A stretch of 56,710 bases of DNA from positions 1 through 56,710 of the forward strand of contig NZ_BJDR01000012.1 in NCBI RefSeq assembly GCF_005405245.1. Direction: 5' to 3'. The stretch's first letter is position 1; every line of letters begins with the position of its first letter. The position numbers were made by a program, and so were the translations under genes. Source of the stretch: Enterococcus nangangensis. Its GTDB lineage: Bacteria; Bacillota; Bacilli; Lactobacillales; Enterococcaceae. Under the pieces are notes generated by a model. It saw only the letters and a list, made by a program, of their open reading frames with translations. It was not told the origin of the DNA and made no database searches. Below, one piece after another: positions 20,396 through 27,322 of the stretch.

Positions 20396-21356
20396 TAAAA
20401 TTTTTATTTTAATTGAAGTTTCTTTGGCTATAGTGGCTATTATCTTAGGGACTTTGATGCTGAATCAAAAAACGGAGTCCGTAGTGGGGAAAGTCGCCGT
20501 GATTTTACCAGATTCTGATGATAACCGCTGGACTACTTTAAAGTCTGGCTTGAAGATGGCAGCCAAAGACCACCAAGTGGAAATGTTTGTGGCGGATACT
20601 AGCGGCAGCATGACCTTAGAGCAGCAACAAGCTCTTATCGAACAAGAAATTGCTAATGGGGCGGATGCGTTAATCATTCAGCCTTTAGCCAGTACGGCCG
20701 AGACGACTTATTTGCAAAAGTTACAGCAACGTTTACCCGTCCTCCTTTTAGGGGCCAGTACCCCATTAGCCACCAGTACCCCCAATTTTGTCACCAGCTC
20801 ACCAGACAATTACGCCATGGGCCAGCATTTAGCTAACGAGCTTTTAAAAGATTATGCCGACAATTTGACGGCTAAAACAATTGGCTTAGTTCTGACGAAT
20901 AGTGAAACGGAAACCATGAAAGCCCGCGCGCGGGGCTTTAGCGAAACCATTGCGGCAAAAGGCGGGAGCGTGACGTGGACTGTGGCGGATTTTGCCGCCA
21001 CGGAGCGCACCACCGTGCTGGGGAAAAGGGCGAAAGTCAATATCGTGGTGGCTTTAGACGACGACAGTTTGACCGCAGCCGGCGCCACTGCTGCCAATCA
21101 CGACTTAAAAGGCGCGATTGTTTACGGGATTGGCCACTCCACCGAAGCCCTTTATTACTTGGATACGGATCAACTGGAGTGTGTCATTGTGCCGGATGAA
21201 TTTAGTATTGGCTATCAAAGTTTGCGCCAGACGGCCAAGCGTTTAAGCTTACACTTTTGGCAAGGGAAAACTATGGACACCACGTACTACACGTTGCGTC
21301 GAGAAACATTATTTGCTAAAGAAAATCAGGAACTTTTATTTATGATGAACCAATAG
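20385..21356 (+). CDS. Membrane-anchored periplasmic-binding-protein-type sugar sensor
   Basis: The 323-residue protein starts with a single uncleaved-looking membrane helix (IFILIEVSLAIVAIILGTLM) and no lipobox. The rest is a type I periplasmic-binding fold (KVAVILPDSDDNRWTTLKSG, VADTSGSMTLEQQQALIEQE, GADALIIQPLAS). The ATG at 20385 follows CAGGAGG and lies inside the end of the kinase gene (11-base overlap); the frame is open further upstream, but only this start has a ribosome site. The tight coupling and anchoring suggest that it is the ligand-binding co-sensor of the kinase, not a transport component. The sugar is unknown; galactose-type is likely from the context. Confidence 0.82.
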   Translation: MKNNKIFILIEVSLAIVAIILGTLMLNQKTESVVGKVAVILPDSDDNRWTTLKSGLKMAAKDHQVEMFVADTSGSMTLEQQQALIEQEIANGADALIIQPLASTAETTYLQKLQQRLPVLLLGASTPLATSTPNFVTSSPDNYAMGQHLANELLKDYADNLTAKTIGLVLTNSETETMKARARGFSETIAAKGGSVTWTVADFAATERTTVLGKRAKVNIVVALDDDSLTAAGATAANHDLKGAIVYGIGHSTEALYYLDTDQLECVIVPDEFSIGYQSLRQTAKRLSLHFWQGKTMDTTYYTLRRETLFAKENQELLFMMNQ

Positions 21357-21376
21357 GGAAGAAAGGAAGTAGTAGG

Positions 21377-22408
21377 ATGCAGTGGCCAAAGAAAAAACTT
21401 TTGAAAATCGGCCTGTGTTGTCTCGGGGTACTTTTCCTCAGTAGTTGCGGTAAAAAAGCCGCGGTAGAAAGCACGCGGATTTACGTCGGAGTTTCTTGTT
21501 ATGATCAAAGCGATATTTTTGTCAAAGAGCTGACGACGCGTTTTGAAGAGGAAATCAAAGACATTGGTGATGCCGAAAAATTATCCACTATCGTGACGAT
21601 TCGTGATGCCGCCGACTCTCCCCGCCAACAAAATAGCCAAGTCCAAGAGCTGATTGATGCCGGCTGTAATATTTTGTGCATCAACTTGGTGGAACGCACC
21701 GATACTTCTGAAATTATTGAACTAGCGAAAAAAAATAATGTGCCGGTGATTTTCTTTAACCGGGAACCCGTGGCGGAAGACTTGAAGCAGTGGGATAAAC
21801 TATATTACGTGGGAGCCGACGCCAAAGAGTCGGGGACGATGCAAGGGGAACTGGCTGCAGAAGCGATTTTGAACAATCCGCAAATTGATCGCAATGGCGA
21901 TGGCGTTATTCAATATGTCGTCTTAGAAGGTGAGCCGGGGCATCAAGACGCGATTATTCGTACCGAAGAAGCCATTAATACTTTGAAAAATAAAGGCATC
22001 AAACTGGAGAAATTAGGCCACGGCATTGCCAATTGGAATCGGGCACAAGCAGCCAATCGCATGGAACAGTTGATTGGCGAACACCAAAACAAGATTGAAT
22101 TGGTGCTTTCCAATAACGACGATATGGCGCTAGGGGGTCTTGACGCTTACGCCAAATTAAACCGCACCGCGGCTAGTACGCCAATCTTTTTTGGTGTAGA
22201 TGGGACGGCTGCTGGTTTACAAGCGGTGCAAGAGGGTACTTTGGCTGGGACTGTCTACAATAATAAGGACCAACAAGCTAAGGCGATGGCGGAGCTAGCC
22301 ACCGCTCTAGTAACAGGTCAAAGTACTAGCTCGTTCCCCTTTAAAAATGGTAAAACACTTTACCTGCCTTATGCTAAAGTGACCCAAGAAAATGTTGATG
22401 AGTATTAA
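21377..22408 (+). CDS. Second MglB-type galactose-binding lipoprotein, normal domain order
   Basis: The 343-residue lipoprotein (lipobox LSSC, Cys24) follows the classical MglB order: SCYDQSDIF with binding Asp46, CINLVE with Asn103, VIFFNREP (125-131), calcium-type loop DRNGDGVIQY, GEPGHQDAIIRTE with the His, Asp and Arg that hold galactose/glucose, the ANWNRAQ tryptophan, LSNNDDMA, FFGVDGTA and GTVYNNKDQQAKA. All sugar contacts known in E. coli MglB appear present. It starts 20 bases after the sensor gene (GAAAGGAAG ribosome site) and ends the two-component operon, with no second permease or ATPase. It may feed the MglA-MglC pump, present ligand to the kinase, or both. Confidence 0.9.
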   Translation: MQWPKKKLLKIGLCCLGVLFLSSCGKKAAVESTRIYVGVSCYDQSDIFVKELTTRFEEEIKDIGDAEKLSTIVTIRDAADSPRQQNSQVQELIDAGCNILCINLVERTDTSEIIELAKKNNVPVIFFNREPVAEDLKQWDKLYYVGADAKESGTMQGELAAEAILNNPQIDRNGDGVIQYVVLEGEPGHQDAIIRTEEAINTLKNKGIKLEKLGHGIANWNRAQAANRMEQLIGEHQNKIELVLSNNDDMALGGLDAYAKLNRTAASTPIFFGVDGTAAGLQAVQEGTLAGTVYNNKDQQAKAMAELATALVTGQSTSSFPFKNGKTLYLPYAKVTQENVDEY

Positions 22409-22444
22409 AAAAGCTGGCGTCCTCATGGGATGCCAGCCTTTTTT
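22409..22444. terminator. Bidirectional terminator
   Basis: AAGCTGGC-TCC pairs with GGA-GCCAGC around TCAT. There is a T-run on the plus strand and an A-run (T on the minus strand) on the other side, so it serves both the sensor operon and the convergent aldo/keto reductase genes. Confidence 0.85.
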
Positions 22445-22449
22445 GCCGC

Positions 22450-23418
22450 TTAACCAATGCGGCGATTAAATTTTTCAAAGCCGAATAAAGCGTCAATCCG
22501 CGCCAAATATTCAGGAGGAATCGTCACGTCTAAAGCTTTGAGATTGTTTGCTAATTGCTGCGCGTTAGTGGCACCGGTAATCAAACTAGAGATGCGGGAA
22601 TCCCGCAAAGCCCAAGCTAAGGAGAAACTAGCCAGGTCGGTATTTAATTCTGCAGCCATGTTCACTAATTCTTCGACGCGGTCTAAGTTTTGCGGTGTTA
22701 ATAAAGCTTTGATTTGTCCTTGATAAGTAGCGCGGGAACCAGCAGGAAGCGCTTGACCTTTCCGATATTTACCCGTCAACAAACCTTGCGCTAGGGGTGA
22801 AAAAGGTACGATGCCGATACCAAATTTTTCGCAGACGTCCATCATTTCATGTTCAATGTAACGATCCGTCATGTTGTATTGCGGTTGAATCACACTTAAA
22901 GGATGCAGTCCGCGCTCTTGGATAATCAGTTGCGCTTCTAAGACTTGCACCGGTGTCCATTCACTGACCCCGTAGTAGAGGACTTTCCCTTGATCCACTA
23001 GGTCGCTGAGGGCTTGTAGCGTTTCTGCTAGCGGCGTGGTGGGGTCAAAGCGATGGCAAAAGTACATATCTAAGTACTCGGTTTGCATGTGCTGTAAAGA
23101 CGTATCGATGGATTCCATAATGTGCTTGCGGGAAAGGCCGCGGTCGTTGGGACCATCACCAGTTGGGAAAAAGACTTTGCTGGATAAAACTAAATCTTTC
23201 CGCGGCAATTCTTTTAACGTTTTGCCTAAAAAGATTTCGGCGGCTCCCCGACTGTAACCGTCAGCACAGTCAAAGAAGTTGACGCCATTTTCATACGCTA
23301 ATTTTAAAGTGTCAGCAGCTTGTGCTTGCTTCTCGCTGTCTGAAACGTTAGTCATCCAACTCCCCACGGCAATTTCGCTGACTTTTAAACCTGACTTTCC
23401 TAAATTTCGATATTTCAT
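22450..23418 (-). CDS. Aldo/keto reductase
   Basis: The 322-residue protein has the aldo/keto reductase barrel and its catalytic tetrad: Asp50 and Tyr55 in FFDCADGYSRG, Lys81 in VLSSKVF and His122 in MYFCHRFD. Late motifs GITGAT-like (SLITGATNAQQLANNL) bind NADP(H). It is closest to the Kv-beta/YajO-like group, which reduces aldehydes or sugar-derived carbonyls; the real substrate is unknown. It lies downstream of a second aldo/keto reductase (22-base gap) and probably shares its MerR-controlled promoter. Confidence 0.85.
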   Translation of the reverse strand: MKYRNLGKSGLKVSEIAVGSWMTNVSDSEKQAQAADTLKLAYENGVNFFDCADGYSRGAAEIFLGKTLKELPRKDLVLSSKVFFPTGDGPNDRGLSRKHIMESIDTSLQHMQTEYLDMYFCHRFDPTTPLAETLQALSDLVDQGKVLYYGVSEWTPVQVLEAQLIIQERGLHPLSVIQPQYNMTDRYIEHEMMDVCEKFGIGIVPFSPLAQGLLTGKYRKGQALPAGSRATYQGQIKALLTPQNLDRVEELVNMAAELNTDLASFSLAWALRDSRISSLITGATNAQQLANNLKALDVTIPPEYLARIDALFGFEKFNRRIG

Positions 23419-23439
23419 GACTGTTCCTTTCTTTGTTCT

Positions 23440-24426
23440 TTATTTTAAAATTTCGTCGATGCGGACCAATTCTTTCGGTGTGAAGTCCAAGTTATCCAAC
23501 GCTTTCAAGTTATCTAACAGTTGACTGACGCGGGAAGCCCCGATTAAGACGCTAGCAATTTCTGGTAAACGTAAATTCCAAGCTAAAGCCATTTCCGCTA
23601 AAGTTTGGCCGCGGTTTTCAGCAACTTCATTCAATTGACGCACTTTACTTAAAGTAGCGGCGACGCGCTCTTCTGACAAGAAGGGACTATCGGCACGATG
23701 GGCACGGGAATCTGCGGGAATCCCATTTAAATAGCGATTGGTGAGTAAACCTTGTGCTAAGGGACTAAAGACGATTGCCCCCAATCCTTCGGCGGCTAAG
23801 ACATCCGTTAAGCCTTCTTCCACCCTGCGATTAAACATATTGTAAGGGGGTTGGTGAATAATGAAGGGCGTGTGCAGCGCTTTAAAGAGTTTACTGATGG
23901 CTGCGGTTTGTTCAGGAGAATAATTGGAGACCCCGACGTACAAAGCTTTTCCTTGCCGCACTAAAAGATCTAGCGCTTGAGCGGTTTCTTCTAAAGGTGT
24001 GTTGGAATCTGGACGGTGATGATAAAAAATATCCACGTAGTCAAGACCCAGCCGTTTTAGACTTTGATTACAACTAGCCACGATACTCTTTTTAGAACCC
24101 CATTCGCCATAAGGACCAGGCCACATATAATAGCCAGCCTTGGAAGAAACGATGATTTCATCCCGATAATGATGCAGGTCGTCTTTTAAAATCCGACCAA
24201 AATTTGTTTCGGCGCTACCGGCAGGGGGACCGTAGTTGTTGGCTAAATCAAAGTGCGTGATGCCATGGTCAAAGGCGGTAAAGACCACCTCTTTTTGCGT
24301 GGTCATTTTATCCACGTCGCCAAAGTTATGCCAAAAACCTAAAGAAATCGCCGAAAGTTTAAGACCTGACGTGCCGACCCGATTGTATTGCATGTTGTCG
24401 TAACGCTTTTCTTGTGCTTGATACAT
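23440..24426 (-). CDS. Aldo/keto reductase, YghZ-like (L-glyceraldehyde 3-phosphate reductase type)
   Basis: The 328-residue protein has the aldo/keto reductase core with THFDLANNYGPPAGSAE (catalytic Asp and Tyr), IIVSSKAGYYMWPGPYGEWGS (Lys) and DIFYHHRPD (His). The NNYGPPAGSAE and SKAGYYMWPGPYG phrases are typical of the YghZ/GPR subgroup, which detoxifies methylglyoxal and L-glyceraldehyde 3-phosphate. It starts with ATG at 24426 after AAAGGAGG and is the first gene of a two-gene minus-strand operon. A MerR-type promoter with a 19-bp spacer lies directly upstream, shared with the divergent MerR gene, so the pair is probably an aldehyde or electrophile response. Confidence 0.87.
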   Translation of the reverse strand: MYQAQEKRYDNMQYNRVGTSGLKLSAISLGFWHNFGDVDKMTTQKEVVFTAFDHGITHFDLANNYGPPAGSAETNFGRILKDDLHHYRDEIIVSSKAGYYMWPGPYGEWGSKKSIVASCNQSLKRLGLDYVDIFYHHRPDSNTPLEETAQALDLLVRQGKALYVGVSNYSPEQTAAISKLFKALHTPFIIHQPPYNMFNRRVEEGLTDVLAAEGLGAIVFSPLAQGLLTNRYLNGIPADSRAHRADSPFLSEERVAATLSKVRQLNEVAENRGQTLAEMALAWNLRLPEIASVLIGASRVSQLLDNLKALDNLDFTPKELVRIDEILK

Positions 24427-24474
24427 TCTTTTTCCTCCTTTGCTTGAAGCAGGTGCAAAATTTTCTCTTTACTC

Positions 24475-24505
24475 ACTGTAGCACTTCAAGTACACTTTAA
24501 GTAAA
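24475..24505 (-). promoter_or_regulatory. MerR-type promoter (19-bp spacer) with dyad operator
   Basis: Read on the minus strand, TTTACT (24505-24500) and TACAGT (24480-24475) are 19 bases apart, the hallmark of promoters activated by MerR-family twisting. The dyad ACTTCAAGT/ACTTTAAGT (24483-24502) sits in the spacer. It should drive the two aldo/keto reductase genes under the divergent MerR protein. Confidence 0.8.
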
Positions 24506-24549
24506 GAGTTTCCAGCAAAAAAAATAATTTGGAGAAAGAAGTTTTTTTC

Positions 24550-24966
24550 ATGACGACAAACACCATCACAACCTATTCCATTCATGAAATGAGCCAACAG
24601 ACGGCTTTACCTGCTTCCACCTTGCGCTATTACGAAGAAGTCGGCTTATTGAAAAATGTGGCCCGAAACGGCAAGCATCGTTTGTATACGCCAGAACACC
24701 TGAAGCGGATTGGCGCGATTCAATGCTTCAAGCAAACAGGAATGTCCATCAGCCAAATTCAAGAATTTTTTTACCACGAAGATGAGACCCATGACTTTGC
24801 CGCTTTAGTGGAACTTTTAAGCGCACAATCGGCGGCAATCGACCAACAATTGCAGTTGCTCTTAGATAATCAAAAACATATTCATAGTAAATTGGCTTTT
24901 TACCAAGCGAAAAAAGTAGCTAGTGAGGAACATTTGCCCGAACCCCGTTGGCGGGATTTTGCTTAA
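24550..24966 (+). CDS. MerR-family transcriptional regulator
   Basis: The 138-residue protein has a winged helix-turn-helix at the N-terminus (YSIHEMSQQTALPASTLRYYEEVGLL, then NGKHRLYTPEHLKRIGAI), then a coiled-coil dimer helix (residues ~80-125). It has no metal-binding cysteine pair at the end, so it fits the organic-compound/aldehyde group rather than the metal sensors. I take the ATG at 24550 as start; a TTG at 24529 is in frame, but the GGAGAAAG ribosome site overlaps it. It is divergent from the two aldo/keto reductases, and the shared intergenic region carries a typical MerR operator-promoter. Confidence 0.85.
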   Translation: MTTNTITTYSIHEMSQQTALPASTLRYYEEVGLLKNVARNGKHRLYTPEHLKRIGAIQCFKQTGMSISQIQEFFYHEDETHDFAALVELLSAQSAAIDQQLQLLLDNQKHIHSKLAFYQAKKVASEEHLPEPRWRDFA

Positions 24967-24974
24967 AAAAGAGA

Positions 24975-25027
24975 AAAACTTTCCCAACCATCACAACAAA
25001 TTGTGATGGTTGGGAAAGTTTTTTTGA
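24975..25027 (+). terminator. Strong terminator after the MerR gene
   Basis: A 22-bp perfect stem with a four-base loop: the left arm (24975-24996) contains TTTCCCAACCATCACAA and the right arm (25001-25022) its complement, with T-tract to 25025 and A-run on the left, so it can also act from the minus side. Confidence 0.92.
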
Positions 25028-25051
25028 CAATTAAGGGATGATAACTTTTTG

Positions 25052-25098
25052 AAGAGGTACAAGGACCGTTTTGACAGTGTTTGTACTTCTTTTTATAT
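25052..25098 (+). other. Terminator-like hairpin in the gene-poor island
   Basis: GAAG-GTACAA pairs with TTGTAC-TTC across a ~20-base loop, followed by a T-run. No coding sequence ends here. It may be the end of a small RNA or a relic. Confidence 0.4.
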
Positions 25099-25295
25099 GG
25101 TTAAATGTTTTCCGGATAGTTAGATAAACGTAAAAATACTAATCCTAAAAGTAGATCAACTTCTAAAAAATTGATGGGCTTTTTATCATTTTAGGATAAG
25201 CGATTTTGCTAAAGTTAACCCACCTAAAAATTATTTTTATAGAGTGCATTTCAGAATCTTTTGCGTATCTTCTTTGTAAGAGGACAAAATGATGT

Positions 25296-25317
25296 CCTTG
25301 CTATCGTTCAGGTGTAG
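25296..25317 (+). repeat. Degenerate copy of the antisense-RNA promoter region
   Basis: The 22 bases CCTTGCTATCGTTCAGGTGTAG repeat, in opposite orientation, the antisense promoter segment at 25730-25751 (minus strand), differing mainly by TATCG in place of TATAA. No matching -35 is present at the right distance, so this copy looks decayed. Sequence after it also vaguely follows the antisense RNA. Confidence 0.55.
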
Positions 25318-25396
25318 TTCACATGGACTTTGGTCGCCTCCGAAGCAACAACCACTCTATTCTAGAAAAGTTGGTGCTGAAGGAGGTTATTTGAAA

Positions 25397-25512
25397 AGCT
25401 CGACTCCCTTGGTCAGAAATTGAGCAATAAGCGGAGTCCAACTGAAAATTTGTTTTTCAATTTTTATGTTGGACTCACTTGTTGCCGAAATTTCTAGGGA
25501 GGCGAGCTAGAC
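25397..25512 (-). repeat. Large palindromic element, inverted copy of the 126-bp repeat family
   Basis: Matching arm segments are AGCTCG/CGAGCT, CCCT/AGGG, AGAAATT/AATTTCT and GAGTCCAAC/GTTGGACTC, nested around a TGAAAA ... TTTTTCA centre (25397-25508). The right end, read on the minus strand, starts GTCTAGCTC and continues CCCTAGAAATTTCGGCAA, the same start as the tandem unit at about 26198. It is therefore one inverted member of that repeat family. Confidence 0.75.
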
Positions 25513-25551
25513 ATGCCAATGAAAGAATCGCCGGGAAGCGGGAAAGGTTGA
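25513..25551 (+). CDS. Possible 12-codon leader frame before the toxin-like peptide
   Basis: ATG at 25513 follows AGGGAGG by nine bases and codes MPMKESPGSGKG, ending with TGA six bases before the peptide start at 25557. The strong ribosome site and close spacing suggest translational coupling, but no conservation can be shown here. Confidence 0.3.
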   Translation: MPMKESPGSGKG

Positions 25552-25556
25552 TTAAA

Positions 25557-25664
25557 ATGCTTACGGGCATTTTGCAAGTTCTATTGGTTGTCAAAGCAAT
25601 CCTTGAGATTGTTAGAGCAATTGTGGAACTTGTGCAAACAACTAAAAAAGACCCTAAAGAGTAA
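25557..25664 (+). CDS. Candidate type I toxin-like small peptide
   Basis: The 35-residue peptide starts MLTGILQVLLVVKAILEIV, continues as one hydrophobic or amphipathic helix with charged residues every three to four positions, and ends in a polar tail TTKKDPKE. AAAGG lies nine bases before the ATG. Its stop codon is inside a terminator stem used by a convergent antisense transcript (promoter at 25740-25768 on the minus strand). This layout is that of type I toxin-antitoxin loci such as the Fst/par group, although the sequence is not a recognisable Fst. A short frame (25513-25551) with a strong AGGGAGG site ends six bases upstream and may couple translation. A leaderless bacteriocin-like or PSM-like peptide is an alternative. 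Confidence 0.5.
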   Translation: MLTGILQVLLVVKAILEIVRAIVELVQTTKKDPKE

Positions 25665-25733
25665 TCTTTAGAGTCGCCACCGGCCATTGCCATGTAGAAA
25701 CTGGAAGAGGTATACCCATTACCTTTTCCCTAC
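25644..25733 (-). ncRNA. Candidate antisense RNA convergent to the toxin-like gene
   Basis: A near-consensus minus-strand promoter (see 25740-25768) would start an RNA near 25733. It would end at the stem GACTCTAAAGA/TCTTTAGGGTC (plus 25650-25675), followed on the minus strand by six T (25644-25649). The ~90-base RNA overlaps the last codons and the 3' untranslated part of the toxin-like gene, as expected of a type I antitoxin. Confidence 0.55.
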
Positions 25734-25739
25734 ACCTGA

Positions 25740-25768
25740 ATTATAGCAAGGGTAAATGAGAAAGGCAA
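25740..25768 (-). promoter_or_regulatory. Minus-strand promoter of the antisense RNA
   Basis: Read on the minus strand, TTGCCT (25768-25763) and TATAAT (25745-25740) are exactly 17 bases apart. No coding sequence lies downstream on that strand for more than 1 kb, so its product should be a small RNA. Confidence 0.75.
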
Positions 25769-25819
25769 GTAGCTGCGACAAGGGAGATCTTCCAGGCTTT
25801 TTCTTTTTTTATTTGGTCT

Positions 25820-26328
25820 TCATGATCTAGCCATGCAAGCTAAAATTTTTGGCGTTAAGTGGAAAGTCCTAAAAAATTTAGGAAACAATTTCCCAGGCCT
25901 TCCCAACGTACCACGCAAATTTTGAACGAGCTTGCTGAGCTCTTCTAATTGTCCAGCTCCTTAAACTAGCTTACTCGGCATTAATCTGTAACGATGTAAA
26001 AATTAAAAAGCAAATTTTCAATCGTTCCATCTTAATGCTCATAAGCTGAGCGAGTTTAAGGACCTCTTCTTTATTGTCTAGCTCCTTAAACTAGAAGAGT
26101 CGGTAATAAGCCATAAGCCACAAAAAATTTGAAAAAATAATTTTCCGTGTCTTTCGTCTTATTATTCCTCTTCTGTGCAAGTTTAATGGGCTCTTCCGAT
26201 TGTCTAGCTCTCTTCCCTAGAAATTTCGGCAATAAGTGGTGACGGCATAAAAATTAAAAAGCAAATTTTCAATCGTTCCATCTTAATGCTCATAAGCTGA
26301 GCGAGTTTAACGAGCTCTTCCAATAACA
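25820..26328 (+). repeat. Tandem array of four ~126-bp palindromic units
   Basis: The start motif TCTAGC/TCCAGC recurs at 25826, 25952, 26077 and 26203, a period of 125-126 bases. Each unit is an imperfect hairpin (for example TCCTTAAACT ... AGTTTAAGGA in unit 2, TTAAACT ... AATAAG / CTTATT ... AAGTTTAA in unit 3). Units 2 and 4 share an identical 63-base stretch (25997-26059 and 26248-26310). The array has no open reading frame of note. It resembles extragenic palindrome or MITE-type repeats, but I do not recognise a named family. Confidence 0.75.
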
Positions 26329-26412
26329 AGTCAATCCAAGGCAAAAAGTTGCAGGATTATTCCGTAGATTGGGGGAAAGATCTGGAAACGTTTTATTTTC
26401 AAAGGTGTTCTG

Positions 26413-27273
26413 TTAATCTGTAGGTGTCGTAGCGGTTTGGTACTTTTTCAAGAAGCGTTTCGGAGTCAAAGCGGTGTAGCGTTTAAAGGTTTTGGCAAAC
26501 TGCGCTTCTGAAGAAAAGCCACAGCTAGTGGCCACGGTTTCTAAGGGCAGATGAGGATAATTCAGCATAAAGCGTTGGGCTTGTAAAATACGTTTACTGT
26601 TTAAAAAGTCCGCCAAAGATTGACCAGTGTAGCTTTTAAAAATTCGCGCTAAGTAAGACTTGTTAAGAAAAAAGTGCTCGGCGACGGTTTGTAAACTCAG
26701 AGGTTCATGGAGGTGTTCCACCACGTAGCGCACAATCGGTTGTACGGTTTCAATTTGCATGACCCCCATGGGTTGGTTCAAGGAGCGCTGCTGATTGAAA
26801 CGTTGTACCAACAAGAGGAGTTCTAAAACTTTTAACAATTGGCGCTGAAAATAATTTTCTTCTTGAAAAAGAGATTCATTGTATAAGGTTTCAAAAATTT
26901 CTTCTACTTGCTGTTGCTGGTGGGGTGTTAGGTCGTAAACGCCGGTCTGTTGGTGGAAGAAAAAAGCTGGGGTGGTGGCTAAGAGCGGCGCCACGGCATC
27001 TCCTAAAAATTCGACCGGCAGTTCAATTAAGTAGCGGCGATGTCCACTAGCTTTTGTAAAATCAGTGCGATGGGGAACCTTGGCATCAATTAAGACGAGA
27101 CTCCCTTTGAACAAAGGATAGACGTGCTGGCCAATGAAAATTTTCCCAACACCAGTCAAATCTTGCAAGTAATACAATTCGTATTCAGGATGGGCGTGGG
27201 AGCGGGTCATGGCAAAAGGCAGCTTCCGTTGCCGTTTTTCAACAAAAATTTGTTTTTCCAAGTGGGGGAGCAT
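26413..27273 (-). CDS. AraC-family transcriptional regulator
   Basis: The 286-residue protein has an N-terminal cupin-type sensor domain (SHAHPEYELYYLQ near residue 25, then DAKVPHRTDF) and two C-terminal helix-turn-helix motifs (LSLQTVAEHFFLNKSYLARI and LETVATSCGFSSEAQFAKTF) ending in TALTPKRFLKKY. It is divergent from the Gfo/Idh/MocA oxidoreductase gene with only 49 bases between them, so it probably controls that gene. The wider context of pectin side-chain enzymes suggests a plant-sugar signal (inference). ATG at 27273 follows AGGTG. Confidence 0.85.
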   Translation of the reverse strand: MLPHLEKQIFVEKRQRKLPFAMTRSHAHPEYELYYLQDLTGVGKIFIGQHVYPLFKGSLVLIDAKVPHRTDFTKASGHRRYLIELPVEFLGDAVAPLLATTPAFFFHQQTGVYDLTPHQQQQVEEIFETLYNESLFQEENYFQRQLLKVLELLLLVQRFNQQRSLNQPMGVMQIETVQPIVRYVVEHLHEPLSLQTVAEHFFLNKSYLARIFKSYTGQSLADFLNSKRILQAQRFMLNYPHLPLETVATSCGFSSEAQFAKTFKRYTALTPKRFLKKYQTATTPTD

Positions 27274-27322
27274 CTAGACACCTACTTTAAAAGAATATAA
27301 TAAAAAGAAATGAGGAATCATC

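Noticed and set aside
25820-26328. CRISPR array
   Set aside because: The repeated units are ~126 bases long, palindromic and mostly divergent, without short identical repeats and unique spacers, and no cas genes are present.
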